This document shows, one piece after another, positions 41,430 through 49,095 of a stretch of 64,000 nt of DNA. Source of the stretch: DASWNP01 sp036399175 (GTDB lineage Bacteria; Acidobacteriota; Blastocatellia; Pyrinomonadales; Pyrinomonadaceae); NCBI GenBank assembly GCA_036399175.1, contig DASWNP010000050.1, positions 31,744-95,743 on the forward strand, in the 5' to 3' direction. A program made the position numbers and the translations under genes. The notes under the pieces are model-generated. The model saw only the letters and a program-made list of their open reading frames with translations, searched no databases and was not told the origin of the DNA. Positions within the stretch are counted from its first letter, which is position 1. Each line of letters starts with the position of its first letter.

Positions 41430-41758
41430 TTAGAGGAAAAACGGAAACAATGCGTCTTTTTATTCTCTGAGACCGAACGAGATGGTACGCCGCGCGCGGC
41501 GCAAAGAGCAAGAAGAATTGATTCATTGAATCATCGGTTCATTGATTCAATGAAAAAATGAATCGATGATTCAATGAATCAATGTTCAATCCTCTTCCTT
41601 CCTTGCTTTTCCTCGCCGGTTTACTGTATCGTGCGCTATCAAAATATATTGCGATTTGTCCCGATAAAACAGTTCCGTCGAGCCTCCTGACTTGCATGTC
41701 CGGAGCTTCATTTCGATTGTCCGTCAGTATAGCTATGAGAGAAGGAGTATAACGACAA
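41430..41758. other. 329-nt divergent promoter region between the dipeptidase and ilvE
   Basis: It contains hairpin element E (41517-41583). The ilvE side is AT-rich, with a ribosome site AAGGAGT about 10 nt before the ilvE ATG. A perfect 14-bp CG-only palindrome lies near 41490. No gene supported. Confidence 0.6.
41517..41583. repeat. Octamer hairpin element E (unit ATTGATTC)
   Basis: Arms 41517-41541 and 41559-41583 pair over 25 nt with one G-T. The left side reads as consecutive 8-nt units of the form ATTGATTC, so the period is 8 instead of 7. It lies in a divergent promoter region, where a terminator role is unlikely. Confidence 0.88.
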
Positions 41759-42856
41759 ATGTTTGCAGACGACGCTGCGAAAAAGAAGGATGTGAAGACC
41801 GTGCAAATAGTTTCGGATGTCTGGCATAACGGCCGGTTCATCAAGTGGGACGATGCGCGCGTTCACGTCATGTCCCACGTTTTGCACTACGGCTCAAGCG
41901 TCTTCGAGGGCATCCGTTGTTACGCGACGCGTCGGGGCCCGGCAGTCTTTCGCCTCGAAGAGCACATGCAGCGTCTCCTGAACTCGGCCAAGATTTACCG
42001 GATGGATACCGAGTGGACGGTCGAACAGTTGTGCGAGGGCGCGGTCGAGCTTGTGCGGCGCGGCGGGCTCAAGCAGTGTTATCTGCGACCGATTATCTTT
42101 CGCAGTCTCGACGAAGGGCGTCCGGCCTTCGGCGTCAATCCGTTTCCGAACCCGCTCGCTTGCTACATAGGCGCGTGGGACTGGGGCAAGTACCTCGGCG
42201 ACGAGGCGATTGAGCAGGGCGTCGATGTCTGCGTCTCGACGTGGAACCGGCTGACGCCGAACTCGATGCCCGCGATGGCGAAGTCGGGCGCAAACTACAT
42301 GAACTCGCAGCTCATCAAGATGGAAGCCTTAATCAACGGCTACGCCGAGGGCATCGCGCTCGACGACCGGGGCTTCGTCTCCGAAGGGTCGGGCGAGAAC
42401 ATCTTCCTCGTGTACGGCGGTCGGGTGATTACGCCGCCGCTTTCGTCCTCCATCCTTCCCGGCATCACGCGCGACAGCGTCATCCAGATTTGCCGCGAGC
42501 TTGAAATCCCCGTCGCCGAGTCGGGCATCCAGCGCGCCGCCCTCTACGTCGCCGACGAGCTTTTCTTCACCGGCACGGCCGCCGAGGTCACTCCTATTCG
42601 CTCCGTCGATAGAATCAAAATCGGGAGCGGCGTGCGCGGCGAGATAACGGCGCGCATCCAGCAGGCGTTCTTCGAGATTACCAAAGGCGAGCGCCCCGCC
42701 CCCGGCCCCTGGCTCACCTACGTCAACGAGACGAGCCAGACCGTGAACGCCGACAACAACGGCCACGACGCCAGCGCCAAGCCCCACACTTCCGAAGTCT
42801 CCGCCGCCGACTCCGGCGACCCCCTCGCACGCTACAGCGCAGTCGCAACCGACTGA
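41759..42856 (+). CDS. ilvE: Branched-chain amino acid aminotransferase
   Basis: 365 aa, class IV PLP-dependent transaminase. It performs the last step of Val, Leu and Ile synthesis, or the first of breakdown. Visible: VHVMSHVLHYGSSVFEGIRCY at the start, the PLP Lys in MPAMAKSGANYMNSQL (about 180) and the family signature EGSGENIFLVYGGRVITPPLSSSILPGITR, given here as its EGSGENIF core. The C-terminal 40 residues after GPWLTYVNE are Asn/Asp/Ala-rich and not part of the usual fold. AAGGAGT precedes the ATG. The product should be a cytosolic homomultimer. Confidence 0.95.
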   Translation: MFADDAAKKKDVKTVQIVSDVWHNGRFIKWDDARVHVMSHVLHYGSSVFEGIRCYATRRGPAVFRLEEHMQRLLNSAKIYRMDTEWTVEQLCEGAVELVRRGGLKQCYLRPIIFRSLDEGRPAFGVNPFPNPLACYIGAWDWGKYLGDEAIEQGVDVCVSTWNRLTPNSMPAMAKSGANYMNSQLIKMEALINGYAEGIALDDRGFVSEGSGENIFLVYGGRVITPPLSSSILPGITRDSVIQICRELEIPVAESGIQRAALYVADELFFTGTAAEVTPIRSVDRIKIGSGVRGEITARIQQAFFEITKGERPAPGPWLTYVNETSQTVNADNNGHDASAKPHTSEVSAADSGDPLARYSAVATD

Positions 42857-42857
42857 A

Positions 42858-42935
42858 GAAATGATGAATGCGGAATGCGGAATGATGAATGAAAAGCAAG
42901 CTGCCTTTCATTCATCATTCCGCATTCATCGTTTC
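42858..42935. repeat. Heptamer hairpin element H (units GCGGAAT, GATGAAT)
   Basis: The left side carries GATGAAT, GCGGAAT, GCGGAAT, GATGAAT; the right side (42906-42935) carries the complement with only one GCGGAAT. The 58-nt core is identical to element B except one base. It lies directly after the ilvE stop and 3 nt before the pilT promoter. Confidence 0.92.
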
Positions 42936-42938
42936 TTA

Positions 42939-42968
42939 TTGACGCCGTTTGCTGCGCCAGACTAGAAT
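42939..42968 (+). promoter_or_regulatory. pilT promoter candidate
   Basis: TTGACG (42939-42944), 18-bp spacer, TAGAAT (42963-42968); the same boxes and spacing as the lexA promoter. It implies a leader of about 190 nt to the ATG at 43168 and argues against the earlier in-frame starts. Confidence 0.65.
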
Positions 42969-43167
42969 GATTTTGGCGTCTCCGGGCTGCTCATCTTTCC
43001 GGCGGCGCTTCCCGTCCTCAAAAGTCCGAGAGCCCGCCCGAACGCGTGCGCCCTGTTTCGCAGGCGCAAAAACTTCCGTCAAAAAAACTCTTTCGCGCCG
43101 TCCGCAGAAGCTTTCCGCCTCTCTCTCTGAAGTCTCTGCGGTCGAAGGTTCTTCCGGGTCTCCAAAC

Positions 43168-44313
43168 ATGCCGATTAAAATTGACGACCTTCTCAAGGTG
43201 GCGACGCACTACGGCGCGTCCGACCTGCACATCAAGGCGGGCTCGCAGCCCTTCATGCGTCTGGGCGGCGAGCTGCGCCCCATCGCCGACGCGCCGCGCC
43301 TCACGCAGGAAGACACGCTCGACATGGCCTTCTCGATGATGTCGAACCGGCAGAAGCAGCGCTTCAAGGAGGTGAGCGAGGCCGACATCGCTTACGGCGT
43401 CTCGGGCGTCGGGCGCTTTCGCGCAAACATCTTCCAGCAGCGCGGCACGGTCGGCATGGTCTTGCGCGTTATCCCCGACAGCGTGCGCTCGACGAGCGAC
43501 CTGAGCCTGCCGCCCGTCATCGACAAGATTGCCGACGAGCAGCGCGGACTCATCCTCGTCACCGGCACGACCGGCTCAGGAAAATCGACCACGCTCGCCT
43601 CCATCATCGACCGCATCAACTCCACGCGCGGCGGACACATCATCACCATCGAAGACCCCATCGAGTTTCTCCACCGCGACAAGAAATCCTTCATCACCCA
43701 GCGCGAAGTGGACGTGGACACGCGCTCGTTTGCCGAAGCCCTGCGAGGGGCGCTGCGTCAAGACCCGGACGTGATTCTCGTCGGCGAGATGCGCGACCAC
43801 GAGACTATCGAGACGGCACTCACGGCCGCCGAGACGGGTCATCTCGTGCTCTCGACTTTGCACACGCTCGACGCCACCGAGACCATCACGCGCATCGTCA
43901 CCTCGTTTCCGCCGCACCAGCAGAAATCAGTCCGCATCCAGCTCGCGGGCATCCTCCGCGCCGTCATCTCGATGCGGCTGCTTCGCGCGTCGCGCGGAAA
44001 GGAGCGCGTGCCCGCCATCGAAGTGTTGGTCTCGACCGGCTTGATTCGCGACTACATCGTCAACGAAGAGAGAACCTCTCAGATTCGTGAGGCCATCGCC
44101 GCCGGAACCTCGCAGTACGGCATGCAGACCTTCGACCAGTCGCTCTTCAACCTCTACCAGTCCGGCCTCATCAGCATCGAAGAAGCCCTGCGCGGCGCGA
44201 GCAACGCCGACGAGTTTCGCCTCCGCGTCTCCGGCATCCGCTCAACCTCCAACCAGGCCGAAGACATGGAGATTGTCTCCAACGTCAGCCGCAAAACGCC
44301 CGCGACCGTCTAG
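43168..44313 (+). CDS. pilT: Type IV pilus retraction ATPase PilT
   Basis: 381 aa from the ATG at 43168 (MPIKIDDLLKVATHYGASDLHIKAGSQP), the normal PilT N-terminus; the frame is open upstream but starts there precede the promoter. An N-terminal PAS-like domain is followed by the secretion ATPase core: Walker A TGTTGSGKST (about 134), Asp box, Walker B VILVGEMRDHET and the His-box LSTLHTLDA. The C-terminal helical part contains ILRAVISMRLL and RDYIVNEERTSQIREAI. It powers pilus retraction for twitching motility or DNA uptake. No other pilus genes are in the window. No SD is visible. Confidence 0.94.
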   Translation: MPIKIDDLLKVATHYGASDLHIKAGSQPFMRLGGELRPIADAPRLTQEDTLDMAFSMMSNRQKQRFKEVSEADIAYGVSGVGRFRANIFQQRGTVGMVLRVIPDSVRSTSDLSLPPVIDKIADEQRGLILVTGTTGSGKSTTLASIIDRINSTRGGHIITIEDPIEFLHRDKKSFITQREVDVDTRSFAEALRGALRQDPDVILVGEMRDHETIETALTAAETGHLVLSTLHTLDATETITRIVTSFPPHQQKSVRIQLAGILRAVISMRLLRASRGKERVPAIEVLVSTGLIRDYIVNEERTSQIREAIAAGTSQYGMQTFDQSLFNLYQSGLISIEEALRGASNADEFRLRVSGIRSTSNQAEDMEIVSNVSRKTPATV

Positions 44314-44348
44314 AGCAAATTTCATCTGTATAACAACTGAGGATGCTT

Positions 44349-45896
44349 CTAGGTCGCTGCGTGTTCGGGCGCGAAGCAGATGCAGTTTTTGCGTGCGGCT
44401 TTGGCCTGATACATGGCGCTGTCGGCGCAGGCGATGAGTTGTTGAGGCGACTGTGCGTGCTGCGGGAAGCTTGCGACGCCGAAGCTGGCCGTGAGGCGGA
44501 GGCGCAGGTTTCGCCCGCCGGTGAAGACGTGCGCGGCGATGCGGTCGCGGACGCGCTCGGCGACGCTGGCCGCCTGTTCGAGCCCTGTCTCCGGCAGGAT
44601 GACGACGAACTCGTCGCCGCCGTAGCGCGAGACTACGTCTGTGTCGCGCACGCACTTGAGGACGACGGCGGCTATCTCCATCAGGATGTGTGAGCCGACG
44701 AGGTGGCCGTGATGGTCGTTGATTTGCTTGAAGTCGTCGAGGTCGAGGAAGAGGGCTGTGACGAAGGAATTGTAGCGGCGCGCGCGTTTGATTTCGGCGA
44801 TGAGATATTGCCGGAGGAAACGCGCGTTGTGAAGCTTCGTGAGGTCGTCGGTCTGCGAGAGGCGTTCGGCTTCGGCGATGCGCGCGGAGTTGGCGAGCGC
44901 GGCGGCGAGCGGCGCGGCGAGCGCCGAGAGAAGCGTGGCTTCAGAGGCGTTGAAGGCGCGCGCCGACTCGCCCTCGCGGACGGCTTCGAGCACGCCGAGC
45001 ACGCGCTCGCCGACGACGAGCGGCAGAGCCAGTACGCGTCTCTCGCCCTCTTTTTTCCTGACGACTTCGCCGCTCGAAACCGCGAGGCGCGAGGCGCGCG
45101 TCTCCGTGCCCGCGAGAGCAAGCTCGCCGACCGGAAGGATGCGTCGCCAGTCGTCCGCATCGTTCGAGCCGGGCTCGCTCGTCGTCGTGCGACTGTGCGA
45201 GGCCAGAAGCTCGAAGGCCGTCTCACGAGAATCGGCGCGTACGTCTGCGTTGAGATAGATAGTCCAGCGTTCGGCGCAGACGAGCGCGGCCAGGCCGTCG
45301 AGGGCGATGGAGGCGGCGCTCTTCTGGTCGGTCGCAAAGTGGAGCGCGGCGACGGCCTCGAAGGCCGCGCGCAAAGCCCGGACGTTCAGCTTTCCCGGCA
45401 GCAGAGGCGCGGGCGGCTCGCTCTTCAGAATGTTTTCCGGCAGGTGCAGGTCGCTCGCCGTGCCGCGCTCTTGCAGCTCGCGCAGCAGGGCTGGCAACTG
45501 CGCCGAATCGTCGGCGACGGCGCTGAAGCCCAGACGCGCGAGGGCAGAAACGTCTAGCGCGTGCGAATTGTTCGCGCCCGGGGGCGACGACTGAGAGGCG
45601 GAGTTGCGACGACAGGCGATGAGCGGCGTGCCCGGCCAGCGCGCGACGGCGTGACCGACGGCAGAGTGAAGCCCCGAGGCATCGACGCCCGCGCGGATTT
45701 CGTAGAGCACCGCGAGCGGCGCGGATGGCGCTTGCAATGCCGCGCCCTCCGGCTGCCCCTCAATCGCCACGCCTTGAACCGACGCGTCCCCTATCCGAGC
45801 GAGCGAGGCGAGGATGCCCGCTTCGCGCAACGGTGCGACCAGCGTCGCCGCCGCCGCCGAATCGTGCTCATCGCTCAGAAGAATAACGTGCTTCAT
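44349..45896 (-). CDS. GAF-GGDEF diguanylate cyclase
   Basis: 515 aa. The N-terminal 150 residues resemble a degenerate receiver-like domain (MKHVILLSDEHDS). A GAF-type sensor follows (about 175-340, with LALPLVVGERVLGVLEAVR). The GGDEF domain (about 365-510) has the intact active site SRYGGDEFVVIL (about 428), LDLDDFKQINDHHGH, and the inhibitory I-site RDTD five residues before GGDEF. It should make cyclic di-GMP with product inhibition. It is convergent with pilT, and c-di-GMP commonly controls pili, so a shared surface-behaviour role is possible but not shown. Confidence 0.93.
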   Translation of the reverse strand: MKHVILLSDEHDSAAAATLVAPLREAGILASLARIGDASVQGVAIEGQPEGAALQAPSAPLAVLYEIRAGVDASGLHSAVGHAVARWPGTPLIACRRNSASQSSPPGANNSHALDVSALARLGFSAVADDSAQLPALLRELQERGTASDLHLPENILKSEPPAPLLPGKLNVRALRAAFEAVAALHFATDQKSAASIALDGLAALVCAERWTIYLNADVRADSRETAFELLASHSRTTTSEPGSNDADDWRRILPVGELALAGTETRASRLAVSSGEVVRKKEGERRVLALPLVVGERVLGVLEAVREGESARAFNASEATLLSALAAPLAAALANSARIAEAERLSQTDDLTKLHNARFLRQYLIAEIKRARRYNSFVTALFLDLDDFKQINDHHGHLVGSHILMEIAAVVLKCVRDTDVVSRYGGDEFVVILPETGLEQAASVAERVRDRIAAHVFTGGRNLRLRLTASFGVASFPQHAQSPQQLIACADSAMYQAKAARKNCICFAPEHAAT

Positions 45897-45905
45897 AAAA
45901 CTGAA

Positions 45906-46028
45906 GGGGAAAGGGAAAGGGGAAAAGGGGAAAGGGCAAAGGACAGAAAGTGAGAATCGAATTAATAAAGAATCAAATCCAAAATGGTTTCCTCCTCCCT
46001 TTCACCTTTTCCCCTTCCCCTTTTCCCC
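45906..46028. repeat. Heptamer hairpin element F (unit GGGGAAA)
   Basis: The left arm 45906-45942 consists of five 7-nt units of the GGGGAAA type; the right arm 45991-46028 has the complementary pyrimidine-rich units with some order changes. The long loop of about 48 nt is AT-rich. It lies between the FecR gene stop and the diguanylate cyclase start. Confidence 0.85.
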
Positions 46029-46061
46029 ATTGCTTTCATTCCGTCCATCTTTGAATTGCTT

Positions 46062-47303
46062 TCAACTCGACGCGGCAGCCGGAGCAAGCTGGACGCGCGC
46101 GCTGTTTTTGTTGCCCTGCGAATCTTCGGCCTCAAGCGTCACTTCGCGCTGTCCGCGTCCTGCGTTGATTTGAAACTGAAACTGCCCGCTCGAAGTGGCG
46201 ATGGTTTCGCGTCCGGCGGCGCGGACGGTCGCGCCGGGTTGCGCACGTCCGCGCAGCAGGTAGATGTTGCCGCCGAGGTATTCGGAAGTCACCTCGGCGA
46301 GCTGGACGCTCTCGCCCGTGCCCTCGCTCGAAGAGACGATGAACTTCTGCGGCTCGCTCCACTCGCTGACCTGATTTGAAGTGGCGATGGCGCGCACGCG
46401 CCAGAAGTAGTTGCCCGCGCGCAGGTCGCCGACGTTGAACTCGTTGGCGACGAGCTGGTCGCGCTCGATGACCTTTCCGGCGGCGACGAAGAAGGGCGAG
46501 GTGGCGACTTCGACGCGATAGTAAGCGGGCGCTCCCGAAGCGGGGCGCTCCCAGCGCAGAGAGACGTTGGCCGAGCCGTTCGAGCGCGCCTGCACCTTTT
46601 CGAGATTGCGCGGGCTGGAGGGCGCGGGCACGTCGAGCAGTCGTTCGCGCGTCTTGATGCCGCCGGTCTGATTGAGGGCGATGTACTCGCCGCCGCGTAT
46701 CGTGGTCGATTCGCCGCCGCGCGTGCTCGTCTCCATGCTGCCCTCGGTGACGCGGAACTCTTCGGATTTGTCCTCGCGCACGCCGAAGATGGCCGCCGTC
46801 TGCGCCGCCAGGCGGTTCTTCGTCAGAGGCGTCTCGACGACGTTGTTCGTGCCTTCGGCCTGCTGGTCGGTACGCATCTTAATCTGCCCCCGATCAACGG
46901 CGACGCGGACGTTGGTGCGCTTGCCGTCGTCGGTGCTGGTGTTGTCGCCGATGGTGATGACGCTGTTGGGGCCGATGACCATCGTCGAGCCATCGACGAG
47001 CGTGATGCGTGCGCGCCCGTCGGCCTGCGTCTGCACGATGTCGCCGGGCAGCAGACGCGTGTCGTTGCGCACCTGTAGGCTCTCGCGCGTCTCGGCGCGC
47101 ACGACGCGCACGTCGCCCTCGAAAGAGTCGAAGCGCGCGCCCGCCGTGATGGCTTCCTGCCCGCCCGTGCGTTTGAAGAGCGACGTGTATTTCCAGAGGT
47201 AGATGCTCAGAGGCAGGAGCACCAGCACCGCGACGATTGTGTAGATGAGCCGCTTGGAAACGACCAGCCACTCCAGATCGAAGCGACTTGATTTCTCACC
47301 CAT
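46062..47303 (-). CDS. FecR-domain membrane protein with fibronectin/Ig-like repeats
   Basis: 413 aa. One N-terminal helix (LIYTIVAVLVLLPLSIYLW, about 17-35) anchors a FecR domain (about 55-160: GDVRVVRAETRESLQVRNDTRLLPGDIVQTQADGRARITL, noted for its LLPGD and GRARI core). A fibronectin type III-like module follows (about 220-320, PRNLEKVQARSNGSANVSLRW, YFWRVRAIA), then a C-terminal Ig-like domain (about 340-410, GATVRAAGRETIATSSGQFQF). FecR domains of this kind act as surface or periplasmic binding modules. There is no adjacent FecI sigma factor, so a signalling role is unsupported. Confidence 0.87.
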   Translation of the reverse strand: MGEKSSRFDLEWLVVSKRLIYTIVAVLVLLPLSIYLWKYTSLFKRTGGQEAITAGARFDSFEGDVRVVRAETRESLQVRNDTRLLPGDIVQTQADGRARITLVDGSTMVIGPNSVITIGDNTSTDDGKRTNVRVAVDRGQIKMRTDQQAEGTNNVVETPLTKNRLAAQTAAIFGVREDKSEEFRVTEGSMETSTRGGESTTIRGGEYIALNQTGGIKTRERLLDVPAPSSPRNLEKVQARSNGSANVSLRWERPASGAPAYYRVEVATSPFFVAAGKVIERDQLVANEFNVGDLRAGNYFWRVRAIATSNQVSEWSEPQKFIVSSSEGTGESVQLAEVTSEYLGGNIYLLRGRAQPGATVRAAGRETIATSSGQFQFQINAGRGQREVTLEAEDSQGNKNSARVQLAPAAASS

Positions 47304-47691
47304 ATGACTAGAGGTATTTCGATTCAGAATTTAACTTACGTGAGGGGCAACCGATGAGGAATGGATGAGGGATGCGGCCTCGGCACTTGTTCGGAGAATT
47401 GCTCGAAGGCTTGAGTTTTCGTCAGCGACAGCGATTTGCAACTGACCCACTGGAAACTTAACACATGCCAAACAGCTTCTACAAGCACGTTTTTCGAGCG
47501 ACTCGGCATGCAAATCCTTTGCATGACCGCACGATTTTCCTGCACGCTCGGAAGCGATTTTCGGCGGAGTTTTCAAGGCCGAAAGCAGGCCGAAGGTTGA
47601 AGCAGAGAGCAAACGGCGAAGGGCGCAGAGGATTTAACTCTCTGCGCCCTTCGATGTTGTCCTAATCTATCGGCGTCGAGCGTCTTTGGCT
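47304..47691. other. 388-nt spacer between terC and the FecR gene
   Basis: No supported gene. It holds an 8-bp perfect stem with 3-nt loop (47507-47514/47518-47525) about 200 nt before the FecR start and hairpin element O (47605-47653) about 40 nt after the terC stop. Confidence 0.65.
47605..47653. repeat. Hairpin element O with heptamer-like left flank
   Basis: A perfect 14-bp stem (47617-47630 with 47640-47653, 9-nt loop) follows AGAG/AGCAAAC/GGCGAAG-type 7-nt units. The arm resembles element N at 14264-14394. It can also act as a transcription end for terC, although no T-run follows. Confidence 0.8.
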
Positions 47692-48774
47692 CTAGCGCGT
47701 GCTGCCTGCGCGGCGCGCTTCGATGGCGTCGGCGGTCGGCTCGTCCGAGGGTTGCTCGGGCGGCTCGTCGGCTCCGAGTCTGCCCTGGTCGTCGTCGAAG
47801 GGCGAGTCGAAGCCGGGCGGGAGCTGAACTTCGATGTTCGTCTCGGCCTCCTTCGGCCAGATAAGCGAGGCCACCACCGACGACAGCAGCACGAAGGCGA
47901 CGAAGCCGAGCGAAATCAGAATCAAACGCTGCTTGCTCATGTAATCGGCGACGAAGCCCTCGGTCAGCATCTTGACGCCGACGAAGGTGAGCACGATGGC
48001 GAGCCCCTGCTTGAGATAATGAAATTTTTCGACGACGCCCGCGAGCAGGAAGTAGAGCGAGCGCAGGCCGAGGATGGCGAAGACGTTCGAGGTGTAGACG
48101 ATGAAAGTGTTGGTCGTGATGCCGAAGATGGCCGGGATGGAATCGACGGCGAAGACCAAATCCGTGACCTCGACGATGATGAGCACGAGCAGCAGAAGCG
48201 TGCCCGTGCGTCGCCCGTTGACCTGCGTGAAAAACTTATCCTCTTCGTAGTGGCGCGTGATGGGAATGAAGCGCGTTACGAACTTGACGATGGGGTTATC
48301 TTCCGGCTGCACCTGCTCGTCGCCGCTCGTAAACATCTTGATGCCGGTATAGATGAGGAAGAGTCCGAAGACGTAAATCATCCAGTGGAAACGCTCGATG
48401 AGCGCCGCGCCGACGAAAATCATCGTCATACGCATGACGAGCGCGCCCATCACGCCCCAGAAAAGCACTCGATGCTGATACTTCGCCGGAACTCTGAAGA
48501 AAGAGAAGACGAGCAGGAAGACGAAGAGATTATCGACCGAGAGCGAAAGCTCTATGAGATAGCCGGTGAGAAATTCGAGCCCCGTCTCCGTGCCCTGACG
48601 CCAGAAGACGAGCCCTGCGAAAATCATCGCCAGCGACACCCAGACGGCGCTCCACGTCGCGGCCTCTTTGTAGGTGATAGCGTGTGATTTGCGGTTCAGC
48701 AGCCCGAGGTCGAGCGCCAGCATCAAGAGGATGAAAGCCCCGAACCCGCCCCATGCCCAGATTGAATATTCCAT
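47692..48774 (-). CDS. TerC-family membrane protein
   Basis: 360 aa from the ATG at 48774 (MEYSIWAWGGFGAFILL); the frame is open upstream but only across repeat element G. About eight to nine helices with the family hallmarks: LDLGLLNRKSHAITYKEA, LIELSLSVDNLFVFLLVF (acidic residue in a helix), RMTMIFVGAALIERFHWMIYVFGLFLIYTG and TDLVFAVDSIPAIFG. Members (Alx/TerC) are linked to metal export, in particular Mn2+ or Ca2+ delivery, and tellurite resistance. An acidic cytosolic tail ends the protein. No SD is visible. Confidence 0.93.
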   Translation of the reverse strand: MEYSIWAWGGFGAFILLMLALDLGLLNRKSHAITYKEAATWSAVWVSLAMIFAGLVFWRQGTETGLEFLTGYLIELSLSVDNLFVFLLVFSFFRVPAKYQHRVLFWGVMGALVMRMTMIFVGAALIERFHWMIYVFGLFLIYTGIKMFTSGDEQVQPEDNPIVKFVTRFIPITRHYEEDKFFTQVNGRRTGTLLLLVLIIVEVTDLVFAVDSIPAIFGITTNTFIVYTSNVFAILGLRSLYFLLAGVVEKFHYLKQGLAIVLTFVGVKMLTEGFVADYMSKQRLILISLGFVAFVLLSSVVASLIWPKEAETNIEVQLPPGFDSPFDDDQGRLGADEPPEQPSDEPTADAIEARRAGSTR

Positions 48775-48808
48775 GCCGCTAAGATATAGCATCCGCGCCC
48801 GCGCCCCT

Positions 48809-48922
48809 GCAACCGGAGGAGGGAGATGGGGGTCGGGGGTTGGGGGTCGGGGAAAGCAAAAAGCTTTTGTCTTTCTCTTCCCCAACCCCTAACCCCTATC
48901 CCCCATCCCCCGCTCCGGTTGC
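48809..48922. repeat. Heptamer hairpin element G (units GGGGTCG, GGGGTTG)
   Basis: The outer GCAACCGGAG at 48809-48818 pairs with its complement at 48913-48922. Inside, the left arm has five 7-nt units of type GGGGTYG and the right arm five pyrimidine-rich complementary ones with small differences. It is in the divergent region between terC and the PpiD-like gene. Confidence 0.88.
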
Positions 48923-49095
48923 GATAGTCCGCAGGTGTTCGTTACAATTTCGACGTTTCGTGAGAATGCCTCCGCAACGGACAATCGGCGAGCGTGGGTC
49001 GGGGTCAGCTTCGAGAGTCGCCGGTTGCATCTCGATTGACGGTGCTCGCCGTCTCTTTCAGTCAAAAAAAGTTTAATTTCGGGAAGGTGTAAGGA

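Noticed and set aside
47331..47612. 93-codon minus-strand frame in the FecR leader
   Set aside because: No ribosome site and unlikely composition; spans non-coding hairpins.
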